DNA of 64,000 nt, from the NCBI GenBank assembly GCA_033439265.1, contig JAVTVX010000010.1, forward strand, positions 15,531,490 through 15,595,489, in the 5' to 3' direction. A program made the position numbers and the translations under genes. Under the pieces are notes generated by a model. The model was not told the DNA's origin. It saw only the letters and a program-made list of their open reading frames with translations, and did no database searches. This stretch comes from Dillenia suffruticosa (lineage: Eukaryota > Streptophyta > Magnoliopsida > Dilleniales > Dilleniaceae). Within the stretch, counting starts at the first letter, position 1. Every line of letters starts with the position of its first letter. Shown in pieces: positions 13,601-24,332 of this stretch.

Positions 13601-16463
13601 TAGAGAAAAGCAGAGCAATTGTGGAATTACATCAAGGCATTTCAACCTAGCACTAGCAAAAGCAATCCTTTTAATGGATGAACTATTATAGTAATTCTAG
13701 AAATACGCTAGATGAATTAGATCAGGCAAAGACCGGTGAACTCATGAATCAAGTTATGCATAGAGTTCTCTTCACCCATACATTCTTTCCCCTTAATGGA
13801 CTGTAGCTAAAAAAAAAAAAAAAGTCTCCCTTCACCTTTGACACCAAACAAAAGGTTTATCTTCTCTTAGTCAAGAACAAGGTACAGAATATATAAGCAT
13901 TGGAATAAGAGAACAGTGTTGATCATCCAAAAAGAATTGTTGCACACTCAATCTTCCACATTACATGACCATTATCCAAAAAACAACAATACTAGAACAG
14001 TCAGTTTGTTGCGATTGGTTTAACGTGCATAATTCATAGGTTGACAAACATTCACTGCAAACACTCCCAACAAAGAATCACCCCACTTATAGAGCTCTAC
14101 AACTCTCCCAACAAAGAACCACTCTGCTTATAGAGCTCTACAACTTACAGATGGGTTCATTTTATCCACAATCATTTCAAGCAAATTGCTGTCAGCCAAC
14201 CACTGCATTATGTCAAAAGAATTCGGATACATGTGATCATCAGCTCCCACTAATCGAATCAAAACCTGTGCAGAAAGAGATCATTAAGGGGAAAGATGTC
14301 CACAAAGACCAGATAAGATACAAAGAAAACCAAATAATTAGGCTAACAACCCTTTTAATGCTAGAAGAAAAGGAATACATTTACTGTTAAAATGAATAGA
14401 AAACCTTTATGACCAACCTCCATAATGGATGTAATTCCTATCATGTCGACCAGTTTGCGAAACACATCCTGGTGAGCCTGTTGCAAAGCAGAAAGCTTGA
14501 TGAGTTCATCGGGCATAATAGGAAGAGAATAATTCTGCAAAGCAATTAGGGCTTCTTCCATGCATGTTAAAGTTGCAGACCAATGCATATCTTAATATAT
14601 TGAAGGAACACAACCAAGGTAGGTCCTGTGCAATACTGCTTCCTTGCTATACCAAACCAGAGAATCACACTGCACTTAAGTAGCCAAAAACTACAGACTT
14701 CAAATGAACTTCTGAATGTTTACGACATTGCATACAGTACTTTTGCTCAAGCTGCATAAACCATGATTATTTGATGCAATGAATTGCAAGCACAGCAGTG
14801 CCCAGCAACGGTTTCCTCAAGATTTTCATCCTAACAAAATCTAGTTGTCAATGGCTCATAATACTGCGGACCAAATTACGACATTTCGAATAGAAAGGCA
14901 ACAACAGATGCAATGATGCATGTATTTAGAAGAAGTTAACGTTGTGCATGAGAACTGAAAAGAGGCCCTTAGTTTTTAGTTCTCAACCAACTTCGGGGTT
15001 AATCATAATCTTCCATTGGCAATGAGAAGCAGTCGGGGTTCATATTTTGCAGGAGCTAGTCTAGAGAAAGTGAAAAATAACAAACTTATATGCCAAGGAA
15101 TCAACTTACTTGAACATAATTCATGAGTGGGACCGTCTTCCGTAACATAAGACATACAACAACCTGAAAATCGAAGAAACTTCCATCAACAACTCTAAAA
15201 CAACAAACAATCACCATGTCACATAAGCAATAGACGTACAAAATATGACAGACCTTGCTGAAATACCCAGCCAACAAAGTACTGTGAGGACGGTCTGGTT
15301 CCAAAAATGAGAAAAGCAAGTCCATCAGCTGCATACACAAGAAAATTGTAAGACCATATAGAATAGTATATACCAACTTCCATTGAAAATTCACAACTCT
15401 GAAAGTTATGAAGCACAAACCTCCTCTTCCTCTACTAGTGTTCTTAAAATAACATCGATTTCACATGTAAATATCTCACAGGAAATAAAGGGGAACCTAA
15501 ACAACAGATAGAAATAGCAACAATCAGACACAAGAATTTACATCAACAATTTTCTCAAGATAGAATGCAACAAGATTTAAATAAAAACTGTTTGTGATTG
15601 TGTACTTGAAAGCTCTTTTGCTGTCAGCATCCTCTGGAGCTTCTTCAACAACATAATGCAATAATTGCTCTACCTGGGACCTATCGCGTAGGCTGTAACA
15701 AAAATCAAGAAATATCTTCAACAATTATTTTTCAAGCAAGCATAATTTATTAAAAAATAAAGAAAAATCAATAAACTAAATTGGGTTAAATATAAATTCG
15801 GCAGCTTAAGAAGGGTATAGCTCGACAGGATTTCATACAAAAAATGCAATAAAACCCAAGAGGCCAATCTTGAAAGGGGCAGATGACTCACAAATTGATG
15901 AGGCGACCGTTCAGGGCTTTGCATTCTTGAATTATCTCCTCTTCATCCAAAAGCTCGTCTAAAGTAAAATTTTCCTTGTCCAATACGGATTCAACCTAAA
16001 GGCAACCAGAAAAATGATAAGTATTGAAGTCAATAACCCAAAAACATGTTGCCCCTAATGAAGATTTTCTTAGTTGTGTCTTTAAGTCCTGAGTATCACG
16101 ACCCTAATATTCTATCCATTTAAACCATAAAAACATAGTCCTCCACTAACTCTAATTCTAGTCCCACCGACAACACATCACATAACCACGCAAATGCATC
16201 TCATAGTGTAAAACGCGCATAGCGCACAACATTAGTTTTCCAAATAGTCATATTGAGGAGCAGAAATATACAAGCCATATCAAAACATTATAGTTTCAAA
16301 GATCGGAATTAAACCAGATACTCTTAATCAAGGTAAAAGACAAACACGAAATATCAAAAACACAGAAGCAATGGTAGTGCATTGACGTCATTGAATTGGA
16401 GGGGAAAGAGGAGAATTGACTTACATGTGAAGAGGCGGAGAGAGCTGTGAGTTTCCAAAACAT
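7665..16463 (-). CDS. SAPS-domain regulatory subunit of protein phosphatase 6 (SIT4-associated protein), disrupted near its C-terminus
   Basis: Exons on the minus strand: 16463-16425, 15995-15892, 15692-15606, 15496-15421, 15328-15254, 15163-15110, 14477-14418, 14265-14149, 13476-13382, 13206-13004, 12016-11919, 11683-11580, 11438-11273, 11016-10894, 9810-9728, 9479-9341, 9256-9227, 9060-8990, 8456-7665. The product starts MFWKLTALSASSHVESVLD. It carries SAPS hallmarks such as EEEIIQECKALNGRLINFL, FSFLEPDRPHSTLLAGYF and FDIMQWLADSNLLEMIVDK, then an acidic disordered tail. SAPS proteins are scaffolds linking the PP6/Sit4 catalytic subunit to substrates; plant PP6 acts in auxin-carrier and hormone signalling. 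The last exon contains two apparent +1 insertions (an AAA run at 8161-8163 and near 7854-7857). Read literally, translation stops at 8159 after 673 aa. Discounting both restores a 2514-nt frame (837 aa) with the conserved DDVEFVGVEL...GTE tail. Assembly error or a truncated allele are both possible. Confidence 0.93.
10287..10540 (-). mobile_element. Retroposon-like insertion flanked by 22-bp direct repeats, inside a SAPS intron
   Basis: An identical 22-bp sequence (starting TGGTTGATGACACTG) occurs at 10287-10308 and 10519-10540, as expected of a target-site duplication. Between them is a ~210-bp AT-rich segment. Read on the minus strand, its last part is GGCCAATCTCAATTGTTGGG followed by a TTGTTGTTGTT tail. 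That ending resembles the 3' end of plant Au-type SINEs. The 5' part is an expanded A/T simple sequence rather than a clean SINE body, so it is probably a truncated or degenerate copy. It lies between exons 14 and 15. Confidence 0.55.
13350..13372. repeat. (GA)n microsatellite in a SAPS intron
   Basis: An uninterrupted GA dinucleotide tract lies about 10-30 bp inside the intron after SAPS exon 9 (donor at 13380-13381). Such a pyrimidine-rich tract on the transcribed strand sits unusually close to the 5' splice site. Confidence 0.9.
14064..14145. repeat. 41-bp tandem duplication ending at a SAPS splice donor
   Basis: Two adjacent copies of about 41 bp (starting CTCCCAACAAAGAA, ending TAGAGCTCTACAACT) differ at only a few positions. 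The right-hand copy ends within the donor region of SAPS exon 8 (GTAAGT, GT at 14147-14148), so the duplication lies in the first 100 bp of that intron. Confidence 0.85.
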
Positions 16464-16556
16464 GTTGAAGAGAGAGGAGGAGCGGGAGCCGTAGTGGATC
16501 TGTAAACCCTGGGCAGATACGAGAGGGGAGAGAGGGAGTTTGACGGGACACAGATT

Positions 16557-16593
16557 AATTTGATTTGATTTGATTTGATTTGATTTGATTTGA
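16557..16593. repeat. (TTTGA)7 pentanucleotide tract in the SAPS 5' leader region
   Basis: Seven near-perfect TTTGA units lie about 95-130 bp upstream of the SAPS start codon at 16463, so probably within its 5' UTR. A separate GA tract of about 28 bp follows at 16652-16679. Such leader repeats are prone to length variation between alleles. Confidence 0.9.
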
Positions 16594-16647
16594 AAGAAAA
16601 GAGGGGTTAGGGTTTGGAATATAATGGGAGAGAGGTGAACAGAACCC

Positions 16648-16682
<35 letters not shown>

Positions 16683-17235
16683 TAGAGAGCGAGAGGGAGA
16701 GAGCGCGCCTCTTCTCTCCGAAAGTACAATCGCAGCTGTAAAACGAAGGATGAGTTGACGGGAGGGTTGCGAAAAGCACAAAATGCGGTCGGAAATTCAC
16801 AAAAACATCATATTCAAGCTATATGCCTCATTCCTTCCTGTCTTATGTATGTGATGTTTGCATTCACGCATGTATGTATGCATGTATCTGAAGTTATAAT
16901 CACTGTTCGGACTTTGTGGGTTAGTTGAACGGTATGGCAATTGCCGTGACGAGGGGCTCTTCGTGGATGGATGTGTATGCCGTGATGATGTTTCTTAGCA
17001 TCTATGATTGAAAAACACGTGTTTGGGATCATGGTTTTAGTCCCTTCTACGATAAGATTAACCGCAACAAAATTTAACAACAATAATATTTTCTCATTTT
17101 TAAAATAGATTTTCTATTTTCAAAATGTCTCAAAATTCAAAAATAATTAAAGAGAATAGGTCCAAAACAGGCCTTGTTGGTTCCGGATCGTCCCACCGAA
17201 CCTAGGTCTGACTGTCCGAAATTTTCTTTCCTTTG

Positions 17236-17396
17236 TGGGCCTGCGTTGGGCCTTGTCTGGCCTAACATTCTCCGACGTCTTTTCCACTTAGTAGGGTTCA
17301 ATTAAGCCACATTAGTGGCCTGCGTGGGTACTTATTCAGAAATGGACCAAGTATACCAGCGGCCATGTCATAACCCTGGGCCTGATCCAAGCCCAA
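17236..17396. promoter_or_regulatory. Cluster of TGGGCC (site II) elements upstream of SAPS
   Basis: TGGGCC occurs at 17236-17241, 17247-17252 and 17377-17382, and an AAGCCCAA (reverse site II) follows near 17389-17396. TCP-family factors bind such site II elements in promoters of growth-related and housekeeping plant genes. The cluster is 0.8-0.9 kb upstream of the SAPS start codon and 2.3 kb from the CASPL5A start, so assignment to SAPS is by distance only. Confidence 0.5.
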
Positions 17397-19738
17397 CATC
17401 TTTAAGACAAGGTCGACCCACTTCCCCTATCCAAGTATTATTAATCTCCTAATTATAAGATAATATAACCAAGTAAAAGCAATATATAGCACCGCATAAC
17501 ACCCGAAACAACAGCTCTCACTCCCATCCACTTGATTTTAATCACTTTTTTTTTTCCCCTAAATCTGTGCCTTCTCTCCTTAGAACACGTGCAGCCATCT
17601 GAAAGAGAGCTATATCCTACCGGTAATAATAGTAGCTTGAGAGGTTTTGTAATCACAAAAAAAAAAAAAAAAAAAGTTTGAGAGGTTTGTGTAAAATATT
17701 AAGCAAAAGTCTGTTTTTGCATCCATGCCGACCATAACGCTTGCTTCTCACAGTGCCCAAAAATTAAAAAAAAAAGTTACACCTCAAGGTTGCATTATTT
17801 TTCTGCAACTCACAATTTCCTTTATTAAAATTAGGAAGGTTTATCTTTATTTTTATTTTTTCAATTATTTATGAACAACGGTCTCATTTGAAAATTCTCA
17901 GTTTACTTCAATTTGACTTAATTTTATTTCAATTTTATTTAATTTTAATTGTGATATTTTTTTAATTAAGGAGACATAAAAAATAAACTTTATTATAAAA
18001 AGAAAATTAAATCAATCATCATGGAGAGAGGTAGGGCTATTATGCGAATCGAGTTGAATTTGAGTCGCTCATGAGCCGCTTGGTCAACGGATTGATTCAA
18101 CTTGATTTTGATCAAACTCGAGTTGAGTTATAGTGATTTTATTATACAATCGAATAGAATTCGAGTAATAAAATTTTAGACCAAAAAACTCATTGAGTAA
18201 TTTTGTAAAATATATTAATATATATTATATATATTTATATATGATATAATACAAAAAACTAGAGAAAATAAAATATATTAATATATTATATAAAAATCGA
18301 GTTTATGAGTTGATTTGAGTCCTATTATTATTACTCGTCGAGTTCGAGTTGGAGTTGAATTCAAAAATTCGAGTTCGAATTCAAATACAAGAATACTCGG
18401 GATTGACTCAACTTAACTGGAATACACTCTTAGAGAGAAAGATATTATTAACCTTGAGGAATTTAATGAGCTCAATGGTAAGAAAATTAAGGTAGCATGC
18501 TTGATATTTAAATTAAAATAAATGATCTCAATGAAATGTGTGTTGATAATGAAAATGGTCCGGTAAGAATCATACTAATGCGGTCTTATTAAAATACGGA
18601 TTCGAATTTGAGTTTTGAGAATAAATAAATAAACACGGGGCCAATCTCTACATTGGGTTTTACAAATGATCGAACTGAATTCGTTAAATTTTTTAATATT
18701 AGTAATCAAGTATCAAAGAAAATTAAGATACAAATAATCTGACACCATGATAAAAAAGCGTACTTCAATCAAACACTTCACTCCATTAAACAAATTTCTA
18801 ACTATAGGTGATGCATGAATTGTTTAGAAAACCTCAATTTAGCTTAACATGATTAAGTTTATTTCTATTTTATCTTATTCTAATTGTCTTATTTTCAACT
18901 AAAATAAGAAAATAATACAAAGCATATAGTTTTGCAAGCAGACTATAAATATATACACATACACAAGAACTAAATTTGCAATTATATTCTTAACTTTTCA
19001 TTTAAAATTTTACCTAATCTTAATTGAATTTATTTTCATCCTCTCCTCCAATCGATCCCTAAAAAAGAAAAAATGATTATAACATTTTAACATGAAATTT
19101 TAATATAATTTATTGATTAATAATCTAATTTTTTTTGTTGAAAAAAATTAGTTTCTATTTTTAGAATTTCATATTCCTAAGAAAATTCCCTAAGTAGCGC
19201 TCGAATATGTTAATGGACCATTCAAAGAATTAGGGGTTTGGAAAGTCTTATGTTAATATGGCGTAAGTTTCGTGAGAGGAAGGCGTGACAACAAATGTCT
19301 GTACGCATCAAGTTGATAATGACGAATCGCACTCGCGCGCAGTAAACTCAAAGTTGATACTCGCCTCTCCTCCGATCACTTTACATCATTCGGGTCCCGC
19401 CTAGAAAAGGAAAATAATTCTGTAGTCAACATTCAGCGACTACACATACACCTCACCCCTAGCCTAACTAACTAAAGAAAAAAAAAAAGGAAAATAAAAC
19501 ATTAGAAGAGGAAAAAAGGGAATATTATTTCTTGACCGTTCTTCTACAATTACTCTCTCAAATAAAAAATAATTCTCTCCGTTTGATCGATCGTTCTTTG
19601 ATCTTCTCACGCGATCTCTCGATCTAGGGTTTTTATTTGATCTATTATCTCAAATCAGATCAAGTTAACGATAATTTCTAGGGTTTTTTAAGCATGTAAT
19701 GGGGAGGAGAAGAGTATGAGAGATTTAAAGGAGGAGAT

Positions 19739-22156
19739 ATGGATGTGAGCCATCCGGCGGTGCATCCAGTGGAGGCGCCGCCGCCGATGACGGATGGGGA
19801 GGCTGCTGCGGCGGTCCCGAGGCTTAGGATGAAGGATATACAAGGCATGCCGGGAACTCTCGCCGGATTGATTTTGCGATTCGCTCAATTTGTGTTCGCA
19901 GCCGTTGCACCATGCATTATGGCCACCACAAGTGATTTCGCTTCCGCTACCTCTTTCCGGTGACGATAATTTTCTCCCATCACTTCTATCCTTCTTACGG
20001 TTTACACATTCACATACATTCCTAGAATCTGATTATGAGGATACTCAGTAGTTGTTGTCAGTCGAAGCATGTTGTTAATTTCTCCAAGAATGTTTTGTTG
20101 GCTGTTAGTTAGCATTTGGTAGGTCCTACAGATGTTCCAACAATATGGATTGCATTTATTAGACACCAAGTAAGCTTATTATAATCCTTTCGTGACAAAT
20201 TTCGTGACAAAACTACTAAAAAGATCAAACTTGCCATCTTTCTCATCTGACAATAGGATATTTTGTTGTATGCCCTTAATTGTATGTGTGGACCCTTGGG
20301 CACCAGACAAGTATGGAAAAATTAAGCTTGATCAAGTTGTCAGGGAAAAACACAAGGTTTACAAGTATTTTTTGCGGGTGCATCAGTATAGGCTTGGAAA
20401 TTGATGTTTGGCTGCTGTGTTGCACTGGAACTCTGGCAGTAACGGATGCGATTTTAATGCCTGTTCTAGTTTCTCTTAGATAGTGGCTGTTTGGACCCCA
20501 TGTTACAAATTACAACTTTAATGCTGGGTTCAGCAATAATGCTAGATCCAGGGTTTCTGGTCCAGTTTATCCCCTGTAAAAGTTGGGTCCAGTGCAAGAT
20601 ATAGCGTACATTAATTGTGTGCTCTTAAAATCTAAGAGCGTTTAAGTGTTCCATTATTATCATTTTTAGGCATTTTATGATTCATCCAAGATAATTATCG
20701 TTGTCTGTTTACAAGTCAAGACCTTTCATTTTCATGTTTGTCTGATTGCTGTTGCCTTTAATGTTCTCCTGGATTTTGGACTATCTCTATAAGTGAAGCT
20801 GCTTAGTTTCACGAGCCCGGAGGTTCATCCAGATTTTTAAGTCTGTTGTTCCCCCTTATAGTATCGGGATGCTTATTTTTCTGATGGAGATCTGGTTCTT
20901 TATATCTGTTCTCTCTTTCAAACTCTCGTGCACCACCAAGCACTGTGTTGGATTAAAGGCGTTTAAGAATGGACAGCATGAGAAACTACTTTAACTGCCA
21001 TCACATGTTGAATCCATGGCTAATGCATTCCTCCTTGTTCAGTTACATAACCTTTTAATCTTTGGTGTCTCAGATACCTAGTTGCTGCTTCTTGTTTGCA
21101 AAGCCTATGGAGCTTCTCGTTAGTGATTGTTGACATATATGCTCTCTTGGTGCGGCGCAGCTTGCAGAACTATCGACTTGTCAGTTTCCTTACAGTTGGT
21201 GATGGGGTAAGGATATTATTGTTCTAATAGTTAATTTACGCCCCTTGTGCTTGTTGGTATGATTCTAGGCTACCTGAAAAGTCCACTCTGTCAAAAGCTA
21301 TTACATGGAAGCAACTGACCAATTTATCTTTCCAGAACAGTCTCCGACATATTTAAGAATGTTCTGCCAACCTTCGTGTGGTATGGAGAGCATGCTTCAG
21401 CCGGTCATAGAACACCCTTGCAGATCTTTTTCTTCTAGTTCATGGTTATTGGTGGGGATGCGGCCATTCACTTTTTCCCAAATAAGAGAATTGTTTGTAG
21501 GAGCTATCGTATGAAAAAGGTAGAATTCACCATAATTAAAATGTTTCCCACAAGAACTTGAGCATAATCCTGCAGATATACTAGCGTGTAATTTACATAT
21601 TTAAAATTGTTTGTGGGAATTACTACGCCACCACCTAACAATGAAATGAGAGTTTCAAGTGACCACCAATTTAGGATGGAGCATTATCCACCTGTTGGTT
21701 ACTGCAACAATAGGAAAACTAGACAAATAGGATTATGACGTGGGAAAGTTTGATCTATATTTGAATGCTACAATGAAAAACATGCACAGGAAGAAACGAA
21801 ACCTCAATTGAAATTGTGGACTTTTAGATGTTCTCCTCTTCTTATTTCTCTGCACCATATGCAGTAATTTTGCCGTTCCAATATTGACTTGTTTAAAATT
21901 TCTTAATTGACATTGTGTAGATCTCTATGGCTCCTAAAGACAAAGTTACTCTTTAATTTTGCAGGTTTCATCAACCCTAACATTTGCTTCCGCCTGTGCT
22001 TCTGCTGGTATCACGGTCCTAATTGGCAATGACCTCGCAAGCTGTTCAAAGAACCACTGTACTCAATTTGAGACTGCTACAGCCATGGCTTTCCTTAGCT
22101 GGTTTGCTGCATTGCCTTCATTTTTATTGAACTTTTGGTCACTGGCATCTCGGTAG
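19739..22156 (+). CDS. CASP-like membrane protein, CASPL5A type
   Basis: Three exons (19739-19959, 21074-21206, 21965-22156) join in frame to 181 aa, typical for CASP-like (CASPL) proteins. The N-terminus [20 protein letters not shown] and the following [20 protein letters not shown] mark the CASPL5A subgroup. Four membrane segments are visible: about 37-62, 74-99 (start [17 protein letters not shown]), 118-141 ([17 protein letters not shown]) and 155-178. Both termini are cytosolic in this family, and a cysteine-containing loop SCSKNHC precedes the last segment. CASP-like proteins are four-span relatives of the Casparian strip scaffolds and of MARVEL proteins, placed in the plasma membrane. 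The function of the 5A branch is poorly known. The gene is the only plus-strand gene between UBL5 and RPL12. Identification to family is secure; a specific role is not. Confidence 0.93.
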
Positions 22157-24332
22157 AGCAAAGATAAGAGTAGACTGTTGAATTCGTGCTGTGGAGCTTC
22201 CCAAAGATGATAGCCTTCTCGGCGGCTCTCTTGTTTGTGCTGCCTTCTTCCTCTGTCTCCTTAGCGGAGAAATGTTACTTGGTGTCTGTTGTATTTGTTG
22301 TGTACTTAAGCAGAAATTGTCTTTTCGAGTTGAAGGGATTATTGGATTATAAATATGTAAATTTTCCCATGTTCCAATCGAGTTATTCAAATTACCAGGG
22401 CTTAAGAGTTTGTCGTGTGACATTTTGATAGTTTAGTAGCCATCTTGGATTGGTGACATGTGAGAATTGTTTGAACTTAATGAACGCAATCATCTTTGCT
22501 ACTCTTATGAGTTTCAACATTGGGGGGCATCCTTATGCCGAAAGATCTATTGCGGCTTAAATGTCTTGTCCTCTGCATTCTTCTAGGTGTTAGATCTGGT
22601 GCGAAGTGGATAAGATCTTAGAGAGAGAGAGAGAGAGAGAGGGGACGAGGTTACCGAGTTGAGTGCCTGAGATCAATTCTAGGGCATAACCCTGATAGGC
22701 GACTAATTAGCTCAAGAGCTATAGTTGCATAGGCACACGACCCACGAAAGATTCGGAAATCAGGCCCCGACTTTCAAGATTGATGCAGGATTTGTTAACT
22801 TGTCTCGTCGTTCTTTGACTTGAGGTCTAATAAAATGTCCTAACCGTTTCACTGCACAACTCCGATACTCGAGTAATCAACACGCTGAAGTTGTCTTTCT
22901 ACCGGATCAAGTTTTTAATGCAAGGGGAACGCTGAGGGTACCGATGCTTGTCGGTGTAAGTGGTGTGAATATTTTTATTTTTTAATCGGATTAAAAATTT
23001 AACTTTTTTTTAATATAAAAAAAATAAATTCAGAAAACTTATCTCAAAATGGACCATCAATCTAAATTAATTTAAATAAAATTTAAGATATTGGATAATA
23101 ATTAAGTCAAGATTAAAAAATAAATAAAAGGAATGCTGAGGATTCTGTCGCCGATGTAGGTGTCCTGGATCTGTCCGGTGGCTACCCAAAATGTTCAATC
23201 AATCAACCCTGTACCCCATGCCGGATGCACCATACCACCACAACCTTGATAAGTAGGAGGCGGTAATTAACAAGCACCCGAATGCTTCAATTCTAAATTG
23301 TGAATTTGTTCAAGTAAAATTTACTAGACGAAGTAGTTTTTAGAACCCGGGCAAATCAAATCCAGAACCCCACATTTGGAAGGATAATATTTCAAAAAAT
23401 TTTCGATTTCTCCAACATCAAGTAACATTGAATTATATTAAATAAATCAAATAAATTATAAATACAAAGAATCACATTTTCTGTGACACTTTATGCTAAT
23501 ATATGTTGATCAATTCTTAAACATATCATAAAATGTTTTGACGATTCAAATATCCAAACAAGGCGATGAAAACCATAAGCATAAAATTTGGTGCATTTGC
23601 TACATAGTTTACTTGGTTCATCTAAACATTTGTTGTATCGTAAACCTGCTCTGATTGTTTTGATCAACGGAGCTTCCATGGCAAAATACTACCCCCTTGG
23701 CAACTAGGAAGGGGGGGAGGGGTTTCAAACCCGTACTTTCTTGGGAGCTTCTCGACCACAGAGCAGGCAGGAACCCAAAAGCAGATTGGTCCCATGTCAG
23801 CAAAGTACAGAGAATAGACGACAACAATGCAATGGCAAACAATGGTAGGGTAAGGCACCAAAAAATAAAATGGTAGGGTAGCTTAATACGGTTTTGCAGC
23901 AGTCTACCGATCAAGCCCACCAAACCCAAAGCCAATAATTATCCCAAAATCATGTCAGGGAACGCATTAATTTCTTCTACCGTAAAAATACAAGGCTCAA
24001 AGGTTGCCTCATACAGAACGCAGAACAAGATAATTAAATGCCTCCAAGCACATCTCGTGACTACTGATTTTGCCCAGAAACTAGAAAACAAAACCCCTTG
24101 TAAACCAATTCCATGTTGAATGGTCAAACCTATGAAATCTATGAAGATCAGCCATTTTTTTTTGGGGAGAACTCAAAAAATTTTCGAATCAAATAAATAT
24201 ATCACAAGGCTAGAGTGTAATATTACAAAACTTTTGTTTCTTCCCTTTCTTTTTCATTTTTTTCCCCTTCTTTTTCTCCATTTTTCTCGGGGGACAACGG
24301 GAAACCAGAGGGAATTGAGAAATAATAATTAG
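22157..24332. other. Convergent intergenic region between CASPL5A and REV
   Basis: The 3' ends of CASPL5A (plus) and REV (minus) face each other here. A (GA)n tract lies at 22621-22641. AT-rich spacer fills 22.97-23.5 kb. A 105-aa minus-strand frame at 23618-23935 matches no family I know. No RNA gene is apparent. Confidence 0.6.

Larger units (their letters stand above)
16464..19738. other. Divergent intergenic region between SAPS and CASPL5A genes
   Basis: The two genes point away from each other, so this 3.3-kb stretch holds both promoters. Near the SAPS start are a (TTTGA)n tract and a GA tract in the likely 5' leader. A cluster of TGGGCC site II motifs lies at 17236-17382. From 17.8 to 19.2 kb the DNA is very AT-rich, with TE-like debris (18.04-18.43 kb, rich in CGAGTTCGAG-like words). 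No gene is recognised there. The CASPL5A leader with CTCTC-rich sequence occupies the last ~200 bp. Confidence 0.6.

Noticed and set aside
16296-16781. 161-aa minus-strand frame near the SAPS start
   Set aside because: It runs through the GA and TTTGA tracts and reads the first SAPS exon in another frame. Its composition is low-complexity serine/leucine with no family resemblance.
18040-18430. CGAGTTCGAG-rich segment as a transposon
   Set aside because: The word composition is typical of plant transposon debris, but I could define neither ends nor a coding remnant, so it is only mentioned in the region note.
23618-23935. Possible tRNA-derived SINE head or 105-aa gene (GGTCGAGAAGC box-A-like and GGGTTTGAAACCC box-B-like on the minus strand)
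   Set aside because: No second copy, A-tail or target duplication is visible in the window, and the frame matches no family. Suggestive only.
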